Part shown: positions 15,834-22,425 of the stretch, one piece after another
How the letters are laid out: the number at the start of each line of letters is the position of its first letter
How positions within the stretch are numbered: position 1 is the stretch's first letter
Source: Haloarcula amylovorans
GTDB taxonomy: Archaea; Halobacteriota; Halobacteria; Halobacteriales; Haloarculaceae
Direction of reading: 5' to 3'
Assembly (NCBI RefSeq): GCF_004681185.1
Contig: NZ_SRIF01000001.1
Location: 806,001-870,000, forward strand
DNA: 64,000 bases
Notes under the pieces: model-generated
Database searches by the model: none
Seen by the model: the letters and a program-made list of their open reading frames with translations, nothing else
Told to the model about the DNA's origin: nothing
Made by a program: the position numbers and the translations under genes

Positions 15834-16533
15834 CGTCGAGCGTCGCCTCCCGGACGGCCGCCGCGGCCTCTTCGTTGAGCGAGACAGTCGTCTCCATCTC
15901 GCCGTCGACGTTCATGTTGATGTCCGTCGAGTAGACGCCAAGCGCGTCGCCCTTCGCCTCGAGATGTGACGACTGTTCTTGACGGGCCATCGCCTGCCCC
16001 TTGAGGTCGTCCTGGTCGCGCTCGAGGCCGTCGAACTCCTTGGTGTACTTCGGCGAGCCGTCGACGGCCCGCAGCGGGTACTCCTCGCCGGGGCGGACGG
16101 ACGTCGTCCGATCGGTAAAGCGGATAATGACGTCGCGCTCGGTTGCCCATTCGGGCCAGTCCTCGTCGCCGGGCTCGACGAGCTCCCACTCGGGCCACTG
16201 CATCGACGTCTCCCGATCGTCGGAAACGCGGTCAGTCTTCGGGACAACCCGGATGATGGGCTCGTCCTTGGTAGTGTCACGTTCAGCCTGCCGGGCCCGC
16301 TGGTAGAGTTGTTCCTCGCGCTCGGCGATCTGCAGGCGGACGTCAGCGTGACGCTGCTCGATCGCCTCAATGACCTCTTGCTTTGGCTGCTCGTTTAGGT
16401 AGTCCCGGACTGTCGACCGAGCGTATGAACCGATGCCCTCAGCCTCGAAGCGTTTCCGGATTTCCCCGACGTCGAGATTGTCGAGGTAGTGCCACTTCAG
16501 GGCGAGGTGGACGCGGCGGTCTCGTGTGCTCAT
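15826..16533 (-). CDS. Small terminase subunit-like DNA-binding protein (235 aa)
   Basis: The N-terminal 50 residues form an HTH-like region (LALKWHYLDNLDVGEIRKRFEAEGIGSYARSTVRDYL). A coiled segment (about residues 53-90) follows, then a beta-rich middle (VIIRFTDRTTSVRPGEEY) and a C-terminal helix with EEAAAAVREATLDDE. It is adjacent to and overlaps the large terminase. The ATG is about 40 nt downstream of a TATA-like box. It probably recognises the packaging site. Confidence 0.8.
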   Translation of the reverse strand: MSTRDRRVHLALKWHYLDNLDVGEIRKRFEAEGIGSYARSTVRDYLNEQPKQEVIEAIEQRHADVRLQIAEREEQLYQRARQAERDTTKDEPIIRVVPKTDRVSDDRETSMQWPEWELVEPGDEDWPEWATERDVIIRFTDRTTSVRPGEEYPLRAVDGSPKYTKEFDGLERDQDDLKGQAMARQEQSSHLEAKGDALGVYSTDINMNVDGEMETTVSLNEEAAAAVREATLDDE

Positions 16534-16565
16534 AGGTAGGTAGCTGTCGCGCGGTGTCGTGAGGT

Positions 16566-16611
16566 GATATATACTTTAAGTAGGCTGGCCGGAACGGGGA
16601 GGCCGGCCAGC
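16566..16611 (-). promoter_or_regulatory. Promoter and perfect hairpin ahead of the packaging/head operon
   Basis: On the minus strand CTTAAAGTATATATC (about 16566-16580) is a TATA-like box upstream of the terminase start at 16533. Directly upstream of it, 16584-16611 is a perfect 9-bp inverted repeat (GCTGGCCGG with a 10-nt loop). It could end transcription of upstream genes or be part of the packaging recognition site. Confidence 0.6.
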
Positions 16612-16642
16612 AAATCGGCTGTGTAGTATGTCGAAACTGTGA

Positions 16643-16960
16643 TTATTTCTCATCGGGATGGGTCTCATCTCGCAGCGCCTCGATGTCTTCACGCTGGAGG
16701 TCGGACAGCACGGCCACGACCTCGACGGCCTCCCACCCGACGACGATAACGGCAGCGAAGCCAGCGGAGAGTGTCGGGTCAGCACCCTCGCCGATAGCGT
16801 ACACGCACGCCAGAACGGCGACGAGATCGGCCATTGCCTTGATGATTTTGTACAGTCGAAAGCTCATGTTCAGATGGCAGCTAATAAGCCAGCCAAGGCG
16901 ATGTTGAAATTCGGCGACCTCTGGGCCTCTCCAGAGGTCTCGTGAGTTGTTCGTGGCCAT
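16643..16960 (-). CDS. Small viral membrane protein (105 aa)
   Basis: Two hydrophobic helices lie at about residues 43-60 (MADLVAVLACVYAIGEGA) and 64-84 (AGFAAVIVVGWEAVEVV), with a charged C-terminus (LQREDIEALRDETHPDEK). The ATG at 16960 gives MATNNSRDLWRGPEV. A shorter 74-residue start (MSFRLYKIIK, 16867) would leave the hairpin at 16916-16939 in the leader. The size and topology are compatible with a holin-like or host-membrane protein. The function is unknown. Confidence 0.6.
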   Translation of the reverse strand: MATNNSRDLWRGPEVAEFQHRLGWLISCHLNMSFRLYKIIKAMADLVAVLACVYAIGEGADPTLSAGFAAVIVVGWEAVEVVAVLSDLQREDIEALRDETHPDEK

Positions 16961-16984
16961 GGTGTCATGCATTAGGTGTTGGAG

Positions 16985-17036
16985 TGTCCGGGTGGGGAGT
17001 CGAACCCCGCGCTCGAAGAGCGTACCACAGCCGGAC
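16985..17036 (-). ncRNA. tRNA-like element: acceptor and T-arm, no D/anticodon arms
   Basis: On the minus strand GTCCGG pairs with CCGGAC. A T-arm with GTTCGACT in the loop context and a 4-bp GGGG/CCCC stem precedes the acceptor 3' strand plus a discriminator A. Only about 20 nt, with a small CGCTC-TTC-GAGCG hairpin, replaces the D and anticodon arms. It is probably a tRNA remnant (an old attachment site) or a viral tRNA-like structure. Confidence 0.5.
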
Positions 17037-17166
17037 GGAGCGGCCACGAGATAGTGGCCACGCTGGGGGTGACTGTTGGGTTGGATCTGCCGGTTGAGCA
17101 ATCGATCGGATGGAACTGTACGCACGATGCAGACCCTCGCCGTAACACGGGTCATCGGGGGTGTAA

Positions 17167-17355
17167 TCAGCGAACCGGCGGCGTCGCTTCGTCCTCGTCG
17201 ACGCGAAGAACTGTCCCGCCGATGTCGACGCGGTAGAACCGATGGATGCCGTCGGCATCAGCCTCTACAATCGTGTCGACGACCGGACCGGCTCGGATAT
17301 CGCCCCGAAGGGTCTCGACGGCGACGCGCTCCGGCGCCGACGGCTGGATGCTCAT
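17167..17355 (-). CDS. Small viral protein of unknown function (62 aa)
   Basis: The 62-residue protein (MSIQPSAPERVAVETLRG...) has a beta-rich middle (HRFYRVDIGGTVLRVDEDE). The start overlaps the stop of the 171-aa zinc-finger gene by 4 nt, so it is translationally coupled. No family is recognised. Confidence 0.6.
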   Translation of the reverse strand: MSIQPSAPERVAVETLRGDIRAGPVVDTIVEADADGIHRFYRVDIGGTVLRVDEDEATPPVR

Positions 17356-17867
17356 CTGTGCTGAACTCCTTTCGCGGCTGCGACGGCGAAGATGCGCTTA
17401 TCGTCAGCCTCGTGGTCCGGGTGGGACTTGAGGTGAGCGACGACGTCGTAGACGCGCTGGACGTCGACGAAGTAACCGGCCTCCTGGAGGCGCTCGACCA
17501 GCGCCGGGACGCGGTCCAGCGCATCGCGTTTGCTCAGCGTATCGGACTGGGAGAGGCCTCGGACCGACCCGCACTCGCCGCAAGTGGTGCGGGGGACGGC
17601 CTTGGGAGCGGCGTTCGCGATGGTCGCCGGCGAGTCGATGAGTTCCTCGCCCTGGACGGCCGACGGTGTTCGCCAGCTGGCGGTATCTTCGCGGCCCCAG
17701 TCGTCTCGCTCGACAGTATCCGACCGGCGGAGCCGGGAAAAGCACTCTGAACAGACTTCGTGGTCGTGCCAGACGAGTGTCTCAAACCACTCCAACGCGA
17801 CCTCGCCCGACCGGGCAGGGTTGCGCGGTAGTGGCGACGCTCGCGGTGTGTCAGTTGCTTGTGACAT
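17352..17867 (-). CDS. Viral zinc-finger protein (171 aa)
   Basis: It has CSEC (about residues 39-42) and CGEC (about 95-98) cysteine pairs spaced like a zinc-binding ribbon, plus a conserved WF-TLVWHDHE segment. The C-terminal part (about 110-170) is helical and charged. It is likely a small DNA-binding or regulatory viral protein. It is the first gene of a short minus-strand block that ends at the 105-aa membrane protein, upstream of the terminase promoter. Confidence 0.65.
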   Translation of the reverse strand: MSQATDTPRASPLPRNPARSGEVALEWFETLVWHDHEVCSECFSRLRRSDTVERDDWGREDTASWRTPSAVQGEELIDSPATIANAAPKAVPRTTCGECGSVRGLSQSDTLSKRDALDRVPALVERLQEAGYFVDVQRVYDVVAHLKSHPDHEADDKRIFAVAAAKGVQHR

Positions 17868-18105
17868 TTGGAAAAGAAGTCAAACAGCTATCGGCTCGAC
17901 AGCGGGATTCATCGGGTGTCTCGGCCCGCTACCGTGATTCGTGTACGCTAACCTTTCATTATCGGCATTCTGACTTAAACGCTTGGATAGTGGGGTGAAA
18001 GCCCCAGTCGACCATGTCCTCCCCCGGAGCGTGTACGCGACCGGCGAGTCATCCCGCCTGGTCATGTGAACGATTGTCGACTCCGGGGTGTGAGGTGGCC
18101 GCTGG
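17868..18105. promoter_or_regulatory. Viral intergenic region with TATA-like box and GAAA-loop hairpin
   Basis: The 238-nt region has no gene of its own. On the minus strand GCGTTTAAGTC (about 17976-17986) resembles a haloarchaeal TATA/BRE box for the 171-aa gene. A TGGGGT-GAAA-GCCCCA hairpin lies at about 17991-18006, just upstream of it. Confidence 0.45.
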
Positions 18106-18372
18106 TCACACGTCGGGGTGGCCGGTGGGAAGGTAGGACTCTCTCGGTCGGCCAGTGCCCGGCGACGCACCCCACACTGTCACGAGTTCTCCCTCGTCGC
18201 GCAGCTCTCGAAACCGGTCCTGGAGTCGTTCTGGACTCAGGTCACAGTGGTCGGCGGCCTGCTCGGGAGTGACGCCACCACGGAGACAGTCCCGGTCGCC
18301 GGCATCGAGCGCCGCATGGACAGCGTCGAGGACGGCGAGGTCGGACTGACGCGGCCGGCCATCACGAGTCAT
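18106..18372 (-). CDS. Small winged-HTH-like viral regulator (88 aa)
   Basis: I chose the ATG at 18372 (MTRDGRPRQSDLAVLDAVHAAL), which overlaps the stop of the upstream gene. A helix-turn-helix pattern, TPEQAADHCDLSPERLQDRFRELRDEGEL, is followed by a short beta wing (VTVWGASPGTGRPRESYLP). It is probably a DNA-binding regulator. Confidence 0.65.
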   Translation of the reverse strand: MTRDGRPRQSDLAVLDAVHAALDAGDRDCLRGGVTPEQAADHCDLSPERLQDRFRELRDEGELVTVWGASPGTGRPRESYLPTGHPDV

Positions 18373-18727
18373 CGAGAACCTCCGCAATACGTGGCCGGTC
18401 GGCGACCTCGGGGTAGTGCTCGACGAGCCGGCGGAGTTTGGACTCGGTCAGCAGTACTAGCCGGAGGTTGCCGTCGGGGTCGCGGAAGGCCAGCAGGTCG
18501 CCGTTGTCGAGTGCGGCCTGGATGGATGCCTTCAGTCCCGACCGAGTGTAGACAGCGTAGCAGGCGAGCGTCTGGTAGACAACGCGTGGCCGAACGCCCG
18601 GCCGTTGCTTGGGACTTGACTGGTGATCGACCACGGAGAGGACGCGGTCGTAACGATGCTTCGTGTCGACGTCCTCGTTTTCGTCGGGAGCGTCGTAATC
18701 CGAGACTGCTGTGAACTTGTTCACCAT
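18362..18727 (-). CDS. Viral DNA-binding-like protein (121 aa)
   Basis: I chose the ATG at 18727 (MVNKFTAVSDYDAPDEN). A longer in-frame reading to 18802 exists but runs into the likely promoter region. It contains a helical segment, VVYQTLACYAVYTRSGLKASIQAAL, then LLAFRDPDGNLRLVLLTESKLRRL, compatible with a small DNA-binding or replication accessory protein. Its first codons fall in the 14-bp palindrome at 18711, so its product or a repressor may control it. No family can be named. Confidence 0.55.
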   Translation of the reverse strand: MVNKFTAVSDYDAPDENEDVDTKHRYDRVLSVVDHQSSPKQRPGVRPRVVYQTLACYAVYTRSGLKASIQAALDNGDLLAFRDPDGNLRLVLLTESKLRRLVEHYPEVADRPRIAEVLDDS

Positions 18728-18925
18728 AGGGATTTGCTGTGTGTGAGCCGCCGAGCGCCGGATTTTCGATGTCGCAATCCGGCGCAAGTGAGATTTACCC
18801 ACCGCTACCGCAGTATTACTTACACAACTGCACTTGCAGTACTCTACAGCAACAACAACGGAGGTGGAATCCAGTTGGACGGGGAAGTCATGGAATCACC
18901 GTCCTCCTGTGGTGAACTTGTTCAC
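18711..18925. promoter_or_regulatory. Paired 14-bp palindromes bracketing a viral promoter region
   Basis: GTGAACTTGTTCAC occurs at 18711-18724 and again at 18912-18925, each a 6-2-6 inverted repeat. Between them lies a 168-nt gene-free interval with a further 6-2-6 repeat, ACTGCA-CT-TGCAGT, at about 18826-18839. One copy overlaps the start of the 121-aa gene and the other the end of the 341-aa gene. They look like repressor sites. Confidence 0.55.
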
Positions 18926-19921
18926 AGGACACTTCGGGCCCTGAGCGCCAGCAAAGTCGATGACGAGTGCCTTGTTCTGGGCGTTCTTGTCCAGCTCCAG
19001 TTCGCCGTACTGCGTGAGGTCCGCTCGTTCGTGCATCCAGGCGTACTCCGAGGGGAGCGAGTTCGACCCATCGATGAGGTCGTTCGCGTAGCGTCGTGAG
19101 ACGCCGGTCGCATCGACGATGTCGGAGACCTCCATCGCGATGACCGCCTCGTCTGTCCGGCGGTTGCTCGCCATCTGGACGATGTCACGAACCTTCGAGG
19201 CTTTCCCACCGCCACCGTCGGCGATGACGCCGTCGAGTGAGGCGACCTCGTCCTCGACGTCCCCGAGGCGGTCGCCAAACTCTTTCCCCGCTGCGGGAAG
19301 GTCGTCGAACTCGTCGACGTCGAGCAGGTTCGTCAGGGCGCCCTTCAACACCGCGACGTCGCGGTTGGCAACCTGCTGGAGTTTGTCTACCTCCGACCGG
19401 AGACTCTGCACTTCGGACTCCAGTTCCGCACGAGACATCTCCGTCGGCGACTCTGGGCCGTTCTTGTCGGCGTCCGAACCGCTACGGCCCTCTGTCCCAT
19501 CGCCCTCGTCGTCGGGTGCATCGTCATCCACCTCGGCGGTTTCCTCCCGGACATCGACGTCGGAGCCGGCGTCCGCCGAGGGGCTCTCGCCCCGCCCGGC
19601 AGCCTCCTCGATGGCCCCACCGTCTGGCTTGGGATGGGGCTCGTCGTGGGTCTCCGTGGCGGCCTCTTTGTCACCCCTTTCGTCGGCCTCGTCGGTGGTT
19701 CCGAGGCCCAGCTCGGCGTGGGCATCGCGGAAGTGCTCCATGTCGATGAGCGTGTCACCGGCGCCGATGGCTTGCATCGCGGCCTCGCTACACAGGTCGT
19801 CGATCTGGTCAGGTTCGAGGTCGGGATAGCTGTCGGCGAGCTCCGACGGCGAGACACCATCGGCCAACATCACGTTGGACTTCGTGACGCGCATGTCCCA
19901 CTGCTCGACGTAGTCAGTCAT
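18896..19921 (-). CDS. Viral coiled-coil protein with C-terminal HTH-like region (341 aa)
   Basis: The first 60 residues are helical and begin MTDYVEQWDMRVTKSNVML. Residues of about 80-160 are extremely acidic and low-complexity. A coiled coil follows (MSRAELESEVQSLRSEVDKLQQV), then a helical domain (EFGDRLGDVEDEVASLDGV) and an HTH-like stretch (MEVSDIVDATGVSRRYANDL). It may be involved in viral DNA binding, replication or partitioning. The C-terminus encodes VNKFT in the palindrome shared with the next gene's start. Confidence 0.6.
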   Translation of the reverse strand: MTDYVEQWDMRVTKSNVMLADGVSPSELADSYPDLEPDQIDDLCSEAAMQAIGAGDTLIDMEHFRDAHAELGLGTTDEADERGDKEAATETHDEPHPKPDGGAIEEAAGRGESPSADAGSDVDVREETAEVDDDAPDDEGDGTEGRSGSDADKNGPESPTEMSRAELESEVQSLRSEVDKLQQVANRDVAVLKGALTNLLDVDEFDDLPAAGKEFGDRLGDVEDEVASLDGVIADGGGGKASKVRDIVQMASNRRTDEAVIAMEVSDIVDATGVSRRYANDLIDGSNSLPSEYAWMHERADLTQYGELELDKNAQNKALVIDFAGAQGPKCPVNKFTTGGR

Positions 19922-20285
19922 CGCCGACCACCTCCCAGGCCGGCGTGTGGCCGTCGCGCTCGATCTTTTCGACGGCCTCGGTGAGCGTCTCCTCGTCGAG
20001 GGGGATGTGTGGGTTGCTTAACTCCCGTCCCTCGGCGACCATCTCCGCTTCGAGGCGGAGCATATCGACGTCGCCAGTCGTCGACGGACCGGAGCGATAC
20101 ATCTTGCTGACGTTGCTCTCGATAGTCCGCGAGTCACCACCGCGACCGGCGCTGGTGAGTTCGCGGATCTTGTCGCCGTCGACGATCTTGTCGTAGTTCG
20201 TGACGAACGCGTCACTGAGGCACTTCCGCCGTTCGGCGGCGAGCCGTCGAATCTCCGGCGGCTTCCGGAGCGCATCACTCGACAT
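19914..20285 (-). CDS. Small helical viral protein (123 aa)
   Basis: I chose the ATG at 20285 (MSSDALRKPPEIRRLAAERR), which overlaps the end of the upstream gene. It is almost entirely charged helices, with a segment SRTIESNVSKMYRS and a C-terminal LDEETLTEAVEKIERDGHTP. It is tightly coupled to the 341-aa gene (8-nt overlap). No family is recognised. A DNA-binding or scaffold role is possible. Confidence 0.6.
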   Translation of the reverse strand: MSSDALRKPPEIRRLAAERRKCLSDAFVTNYDKIVDGDKIRELTSAGRGGDSRTIESNVSKMYRSGPSTTGDVDMLRLEAEMVAEGRELSNPHIPLDEETLTEAVEKIERDGHTPAWEVVGDD

Positions 20286-20532
20286 CGGCCACCTCCAGCT
20301 TCCGGCCGATGATGTCTGTGACCAGTTGTGGCTGGGCGGCCTCGCCGACGCGGTCCTGGGCGGTGTCGACCTCGATGACGCCGTCGCCATCGCTGTCGTT
20401 GACCACGACGACGGTGCGGGGTTGCTGGGGACCGTCTTCGGGGCCGTCGGTGCGGCGCTCGCCGACCAGTTCGAGGCCCGGCGTCGGCGTCCCATCGCCG
20501 CGCTGAATCTCGACGGGGCGCGTGTCACTCAT
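20275..20532 (-). CDS. Small viral protein at the right end of the provirus (85 aa)
   Basis: I chose the ATG at 20532 (MSDTRPVEIQRGDGTPTPG). The middle shows a beta-rich acidic stretch (RTVVVVNDSDGDGVIEVD) and a helical end (QPQLVTDIIGRKLEVADVE). It is the most upstream gene of the minus-strand viral block, so its promoter lies in the 20533-20680 interval. No function is recognised. Confidence 0.55.
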   Translation of the reverse strand: MSDTRPVEIQRGDGTPTPGLELVGERRTDGPEDGPQQPRTVVVVNDSDGDGVIEVDTAQDRVGEAAQPQLVTDIIGRKLEVADVE

Positions 20533-20685
20533 GCACAAACACCCCGAGTCTGGACGCTGTCTGCGGGATTTGGGGGCAACGAAAGGTTGATAGTGGCTCT
20601 CAACGACCAAGTTCCCAAGTTCGGTTTTTTCAGTTCTTGGAGTCTCTCAACCGCTTTTAGGGCGAAGCTGTGAGAGGCAAAAAGG

Positions 20686-20693
20686 TTATAATA
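20686..20693 (+). promoter_or_regulatory. TATA box of tatA
   Basis: TTATAATA, preceded by AAAAAGG, lies about 27-32 nt upstream of the tatA ATG at 20718. This is the spacing of an archaeal TATA/BRE with a leaderless transcript. It marks the host side of the provirus right boundary. Confidence 0.65.
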
Positions 20694-20717
20694 GCAACCA
20701 CGTAAAATTTGGACACA

Positions 20718-21038
20718 ATGTCAGGGACATTCGTACCGCTATTCCCGGGGTTCCCGGGCGGGATGGAGATGATGGTCATCCTCCTCATCGCCGTCCTGCT
20801 GTTCGGCGCAAACAAGATTCCGAAACTCGCTCGTTCGACGGGCGAAGCGATGGGTGAGTTCCAGAAAGGCCGCGAAGAAGTCGAGCAAGAGCTCGAAGAG
20901 ATGCGCGACGGCGTCGCGCCCGAATCGCAAGACGCCGATGCCAACACGGAGACGACGGCCGCCGAGACGAGTACCGACACGAGCACCGACACCGCCGCTT
21001 CGACGACTGAAGAGACGGCGACCGAATCGAACAACTAA
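20718..21038 (+). CDS. tatA: Twin-arginine translocase protein TatA
   Basis: The 106-residue protein has one N-terminal transmembrane helix (about residues 17-31, MVILLIAVLLFGANKIP), an FGANKIPKLARSTGEAMGEF hinge and amphipathic helix, and an acidic Thr-rich C-terminus. This is the canonical TatA/E layout, forming the channel for folded Tat substrates. The ATG at 20718 is used because the TATA box fits a leaderless start. Halophiles rely heavily on Tat export, and several lipoproteins in this window carry Tat signals. Confidence 0.9.
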   Translation: MSGTFVPLFPGFPGGMEMMVILLIAVLLFGANKIPKLARSTGEAMGEFQKGREEVEQELEEMRDGVAPESQDADANTETTAAETSTDTSTDTAASTTEETATESNN

Positions 21039-21051
21039 CTCTCGCTTCTTC

Positions 21052-21079
21052 CGCTTTCCGCGCGAACGAAAGCGTTTTT
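21052..21079 (+). terminator. Hairpin-plus-T terminator after tatA
   Basis: CGCTTTC pairs perfectly with GAAAGCG (9-nt loop) and is followed by TTTTT. It sits between the tatA stop and the tRNA-Arg gene. Confidence 0.6.
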
Positions 21080-21103
21080 CAGTAGTCCTGTGACCCTCCG
21101 GCA

Positions 21104-21177
21104 GGGCGTGTGGCCTAGTGGACGAGGGCGAGGGGTTCCTAACCCCTAGAGCGCGGGTTCGAATCCCGCCACGCCCG
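21104..21177 (+). tRNA. tRNA-Arg (CCT)
   Basis: The 74-nt gene folds as a cloverleaf. Acceptor GGGCGTG pairs with CACGCCC and the discriminator is G. The D-arm is GCCTAGTGGACGAGGGC. The anticodon stem AGGGG/CCCCT has loop TTCCTAA, giving anticodon CCT. The T-arm is GCGGG-TTCGAAT-CCCGC. No CCA is encoded. Its 3' end is repeated twice downstream, as expected for an integration target. Confidence 0.93.
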
Positions 21178-21259
21178 TTCTGCTCCGAACGAACCTGAGG
21201 AGCGAACGGGCCCGGGATTCTAATCAGGGAACGAGAGGTGAGCGAACAGGAGTGACCGT

Positions 21260-21358
21260 GGTTCGAATCCCGCCACGCCCGCTCACTCGCTTCGTTCGTT
21301 CGCGGCCGTGGCGACCTTCGCAGAATCTCCGATTCTGCTCAGTCCCGCCACGCCCGCT
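21260..21358 (+). repeat. Decayed copies of the tRNA-Arg 3' end (att scars)
   Basis: The last 22 nt of tRNA-Arg (21156-21177) recur exactly at 21260-21281. A shorter copy with the same 14-nt TCCCGCCACGCCCG core occurs at 21343-21356. The short stretches between them (about 60-80 nt) contain no gene. This is the pattern left by site-specific integration into a tRNA gene followed by excision or decay. Confidence 0.8.
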
Positions 21359-21498
21359 TGGTCTTGAAAGACGGCAAGTGGCGTCTTTCAACCGTCGCAG
21401 AATCACAGATGCCGCTCAGCTCTGGCACAGTGGTGCAGCGACGAGTGAGCGGCAGTGACCGTGAGACGAGCGAGCGCTTTATCGGCCGTTCAGAAGGC

Positions 21499-22161
21499 TC
21501 AGTTCTCTGCAGTGGCCGTCGTCTGGGGACCGCCGACAACGACGACGCCGTATGCGCCGACCGACGCGTGGTTCGTACATTTGTACATGTAGACACCGCG
21601 TTCGTCGAACGTATGAGAGATGCTACCACCAGGCGTCGCGGTGGCCGTCCCGGTGAGCGTCTGTGTTGGGGTAGGGGTCTTCTCGGTGAACGCATCCCCG
21701 TTCGTGTGTGTGATCTCGTGTTCGCCGTCGCGCCACTCCCAGTGAACGGTTTGACCCGGATTTATCCAGATAGCGGGAGGTTCGAAGAGGGCGTTCGAGG
21801 GGGTCTGACCCACGGCGACGGCGACAGTACCGCTGCCCCGTCTGTCGGCGAAGGACCCGTCGTACGTCTGGCCGGAGTCGAGTTTCCGCTTTTGCTCCTC
21901 GGTCAGTTGTCGAAGGGGATAGGACGGTCTCTCAGTGCCGGCCTCGGTTTGTGTCTCAGTCGGCGTCTCAGTCGACGACGCGGTGGGGGTCTCGGTGTGC
22001 GTCTCGGTCTGGAGATCCGTCGTCACGGAAGCTGTGGTCGCCACTTCGGTTGGGGTCTCTGTGCCATCCGTTGGCGTAGACTCTGTATCCGGTCCGTTAC
22101 AGCCAGCGATCGCCCCAACGAGACCGATACATGTAGTGCGAACAAAGTTACGCCGTTTCAC
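21499..22161 (-). CDS. Cupredoxin (halocyanin-like) lipoprotein (220 aa)
   Basis: The N-terminus has an MKRRNFVRTT twin-arginine start, a hydrophobic core and a lipobox AIAGC (Cys about residue 21), followed by a Thr/Glu-rich linker. The C-terminal cupredoxin domain has H in GEHEITHT and the loop YMYKCTNHASVGAYG, giving the Cys and second His copper ligands. The position of the usual axial Met is Ala/Tyr, as in unusual blue-copper sites. It acts outside the membrane and may carry electrons. Confidence 0.8.
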   Translation of the reverse strand: MKRRNFVRTTCIGLVGAIAGCNGPDTESTPTDGTETPTEVATTASVTTDLQTETHTETPTASSTETPTETQTEAGTERPSYPLRQLTEEQKRKLDSGQTYDGSFADRRGSGTVAVAVGQTPSNALFEPPAIWINPGQTVHWEWRDGEHEITHTNGDAFTEKTPTPTQTLTGTATATPGGSISHTFDERGVYMYKCTNHASVGAYGVVVVGGPQTTATAEN

Positions 22162-22425
22162 ATCCGTAATCTCTGTTCCCTCTAGTTAAATCTTGATGGT
22201 GGCTGTATGACAATTCAAGGGGCATGCCACCTACGTGTCTGCCGATCTCTGCGTGGTTGTGATGGGAAATGAGACACACCAGTCGCCTGCCGCGATCGCT
22301 CACAATTCCGTCTGCATACCGCGGTCTCACCGTATCGAGTTCCAGAGTAAAACGGCCCCAACCCCACTTGTATCGACGGATTCGTCTCCGACTCCGTCGG
22401 CGGTGCTCGTGTTTGGAGTAGTGGA
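22162..22425. other. Gene-free stretch between two lipoprotein genes
   Basis: No ORF here has a convincing start or composition. It probably contains the promoter of the cupredoxin gene (minus strand) and transcription ends. No tRNA, repeat or hairpin of note was seen. Confidence 0.4.

Larger units (their letters stand above)
1..20600. mobile_element. Tailed haloarchaeal provirus, left end outside the window
   Basis: Nearly every gene from the left edge to about 20.5 kb is on the minus strand, tightly packed and often overlapping by 1-11 nt. They follow the canonical order of a tailed virus: small and large terminase, portal, protease-scaffold, capsid, neck, tail tube, chaperone and tape measure. 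The right boundary is inferred to lie between the last viral gene (starts 20532) and the tatA promoter (20686). No integrase, recombinase, replication helicase or sheath gene is visible here. The missing integrase and the second attachment site may lie to the left. The intact head and tail genes suggest a provirus that is not badly decayed. Confidence 0.93.

Noticed and set aside
14145..15878. Very long open frame on the plus strand (577 codons) over the large terminase
   Set aside because: It is antisense to the terminase, which has clear motifs. Long antisense frames are common in GC-rich DNA, and this one is Arg/Val-rich without family features.
21260..21281. A second tRNA gene
   Set aside because: Only the T-arm and acceptor 3' end are present, without the 5' half or anticodon arm. 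It is a copy of the tRNA-Arg end, not a functional tRNA.
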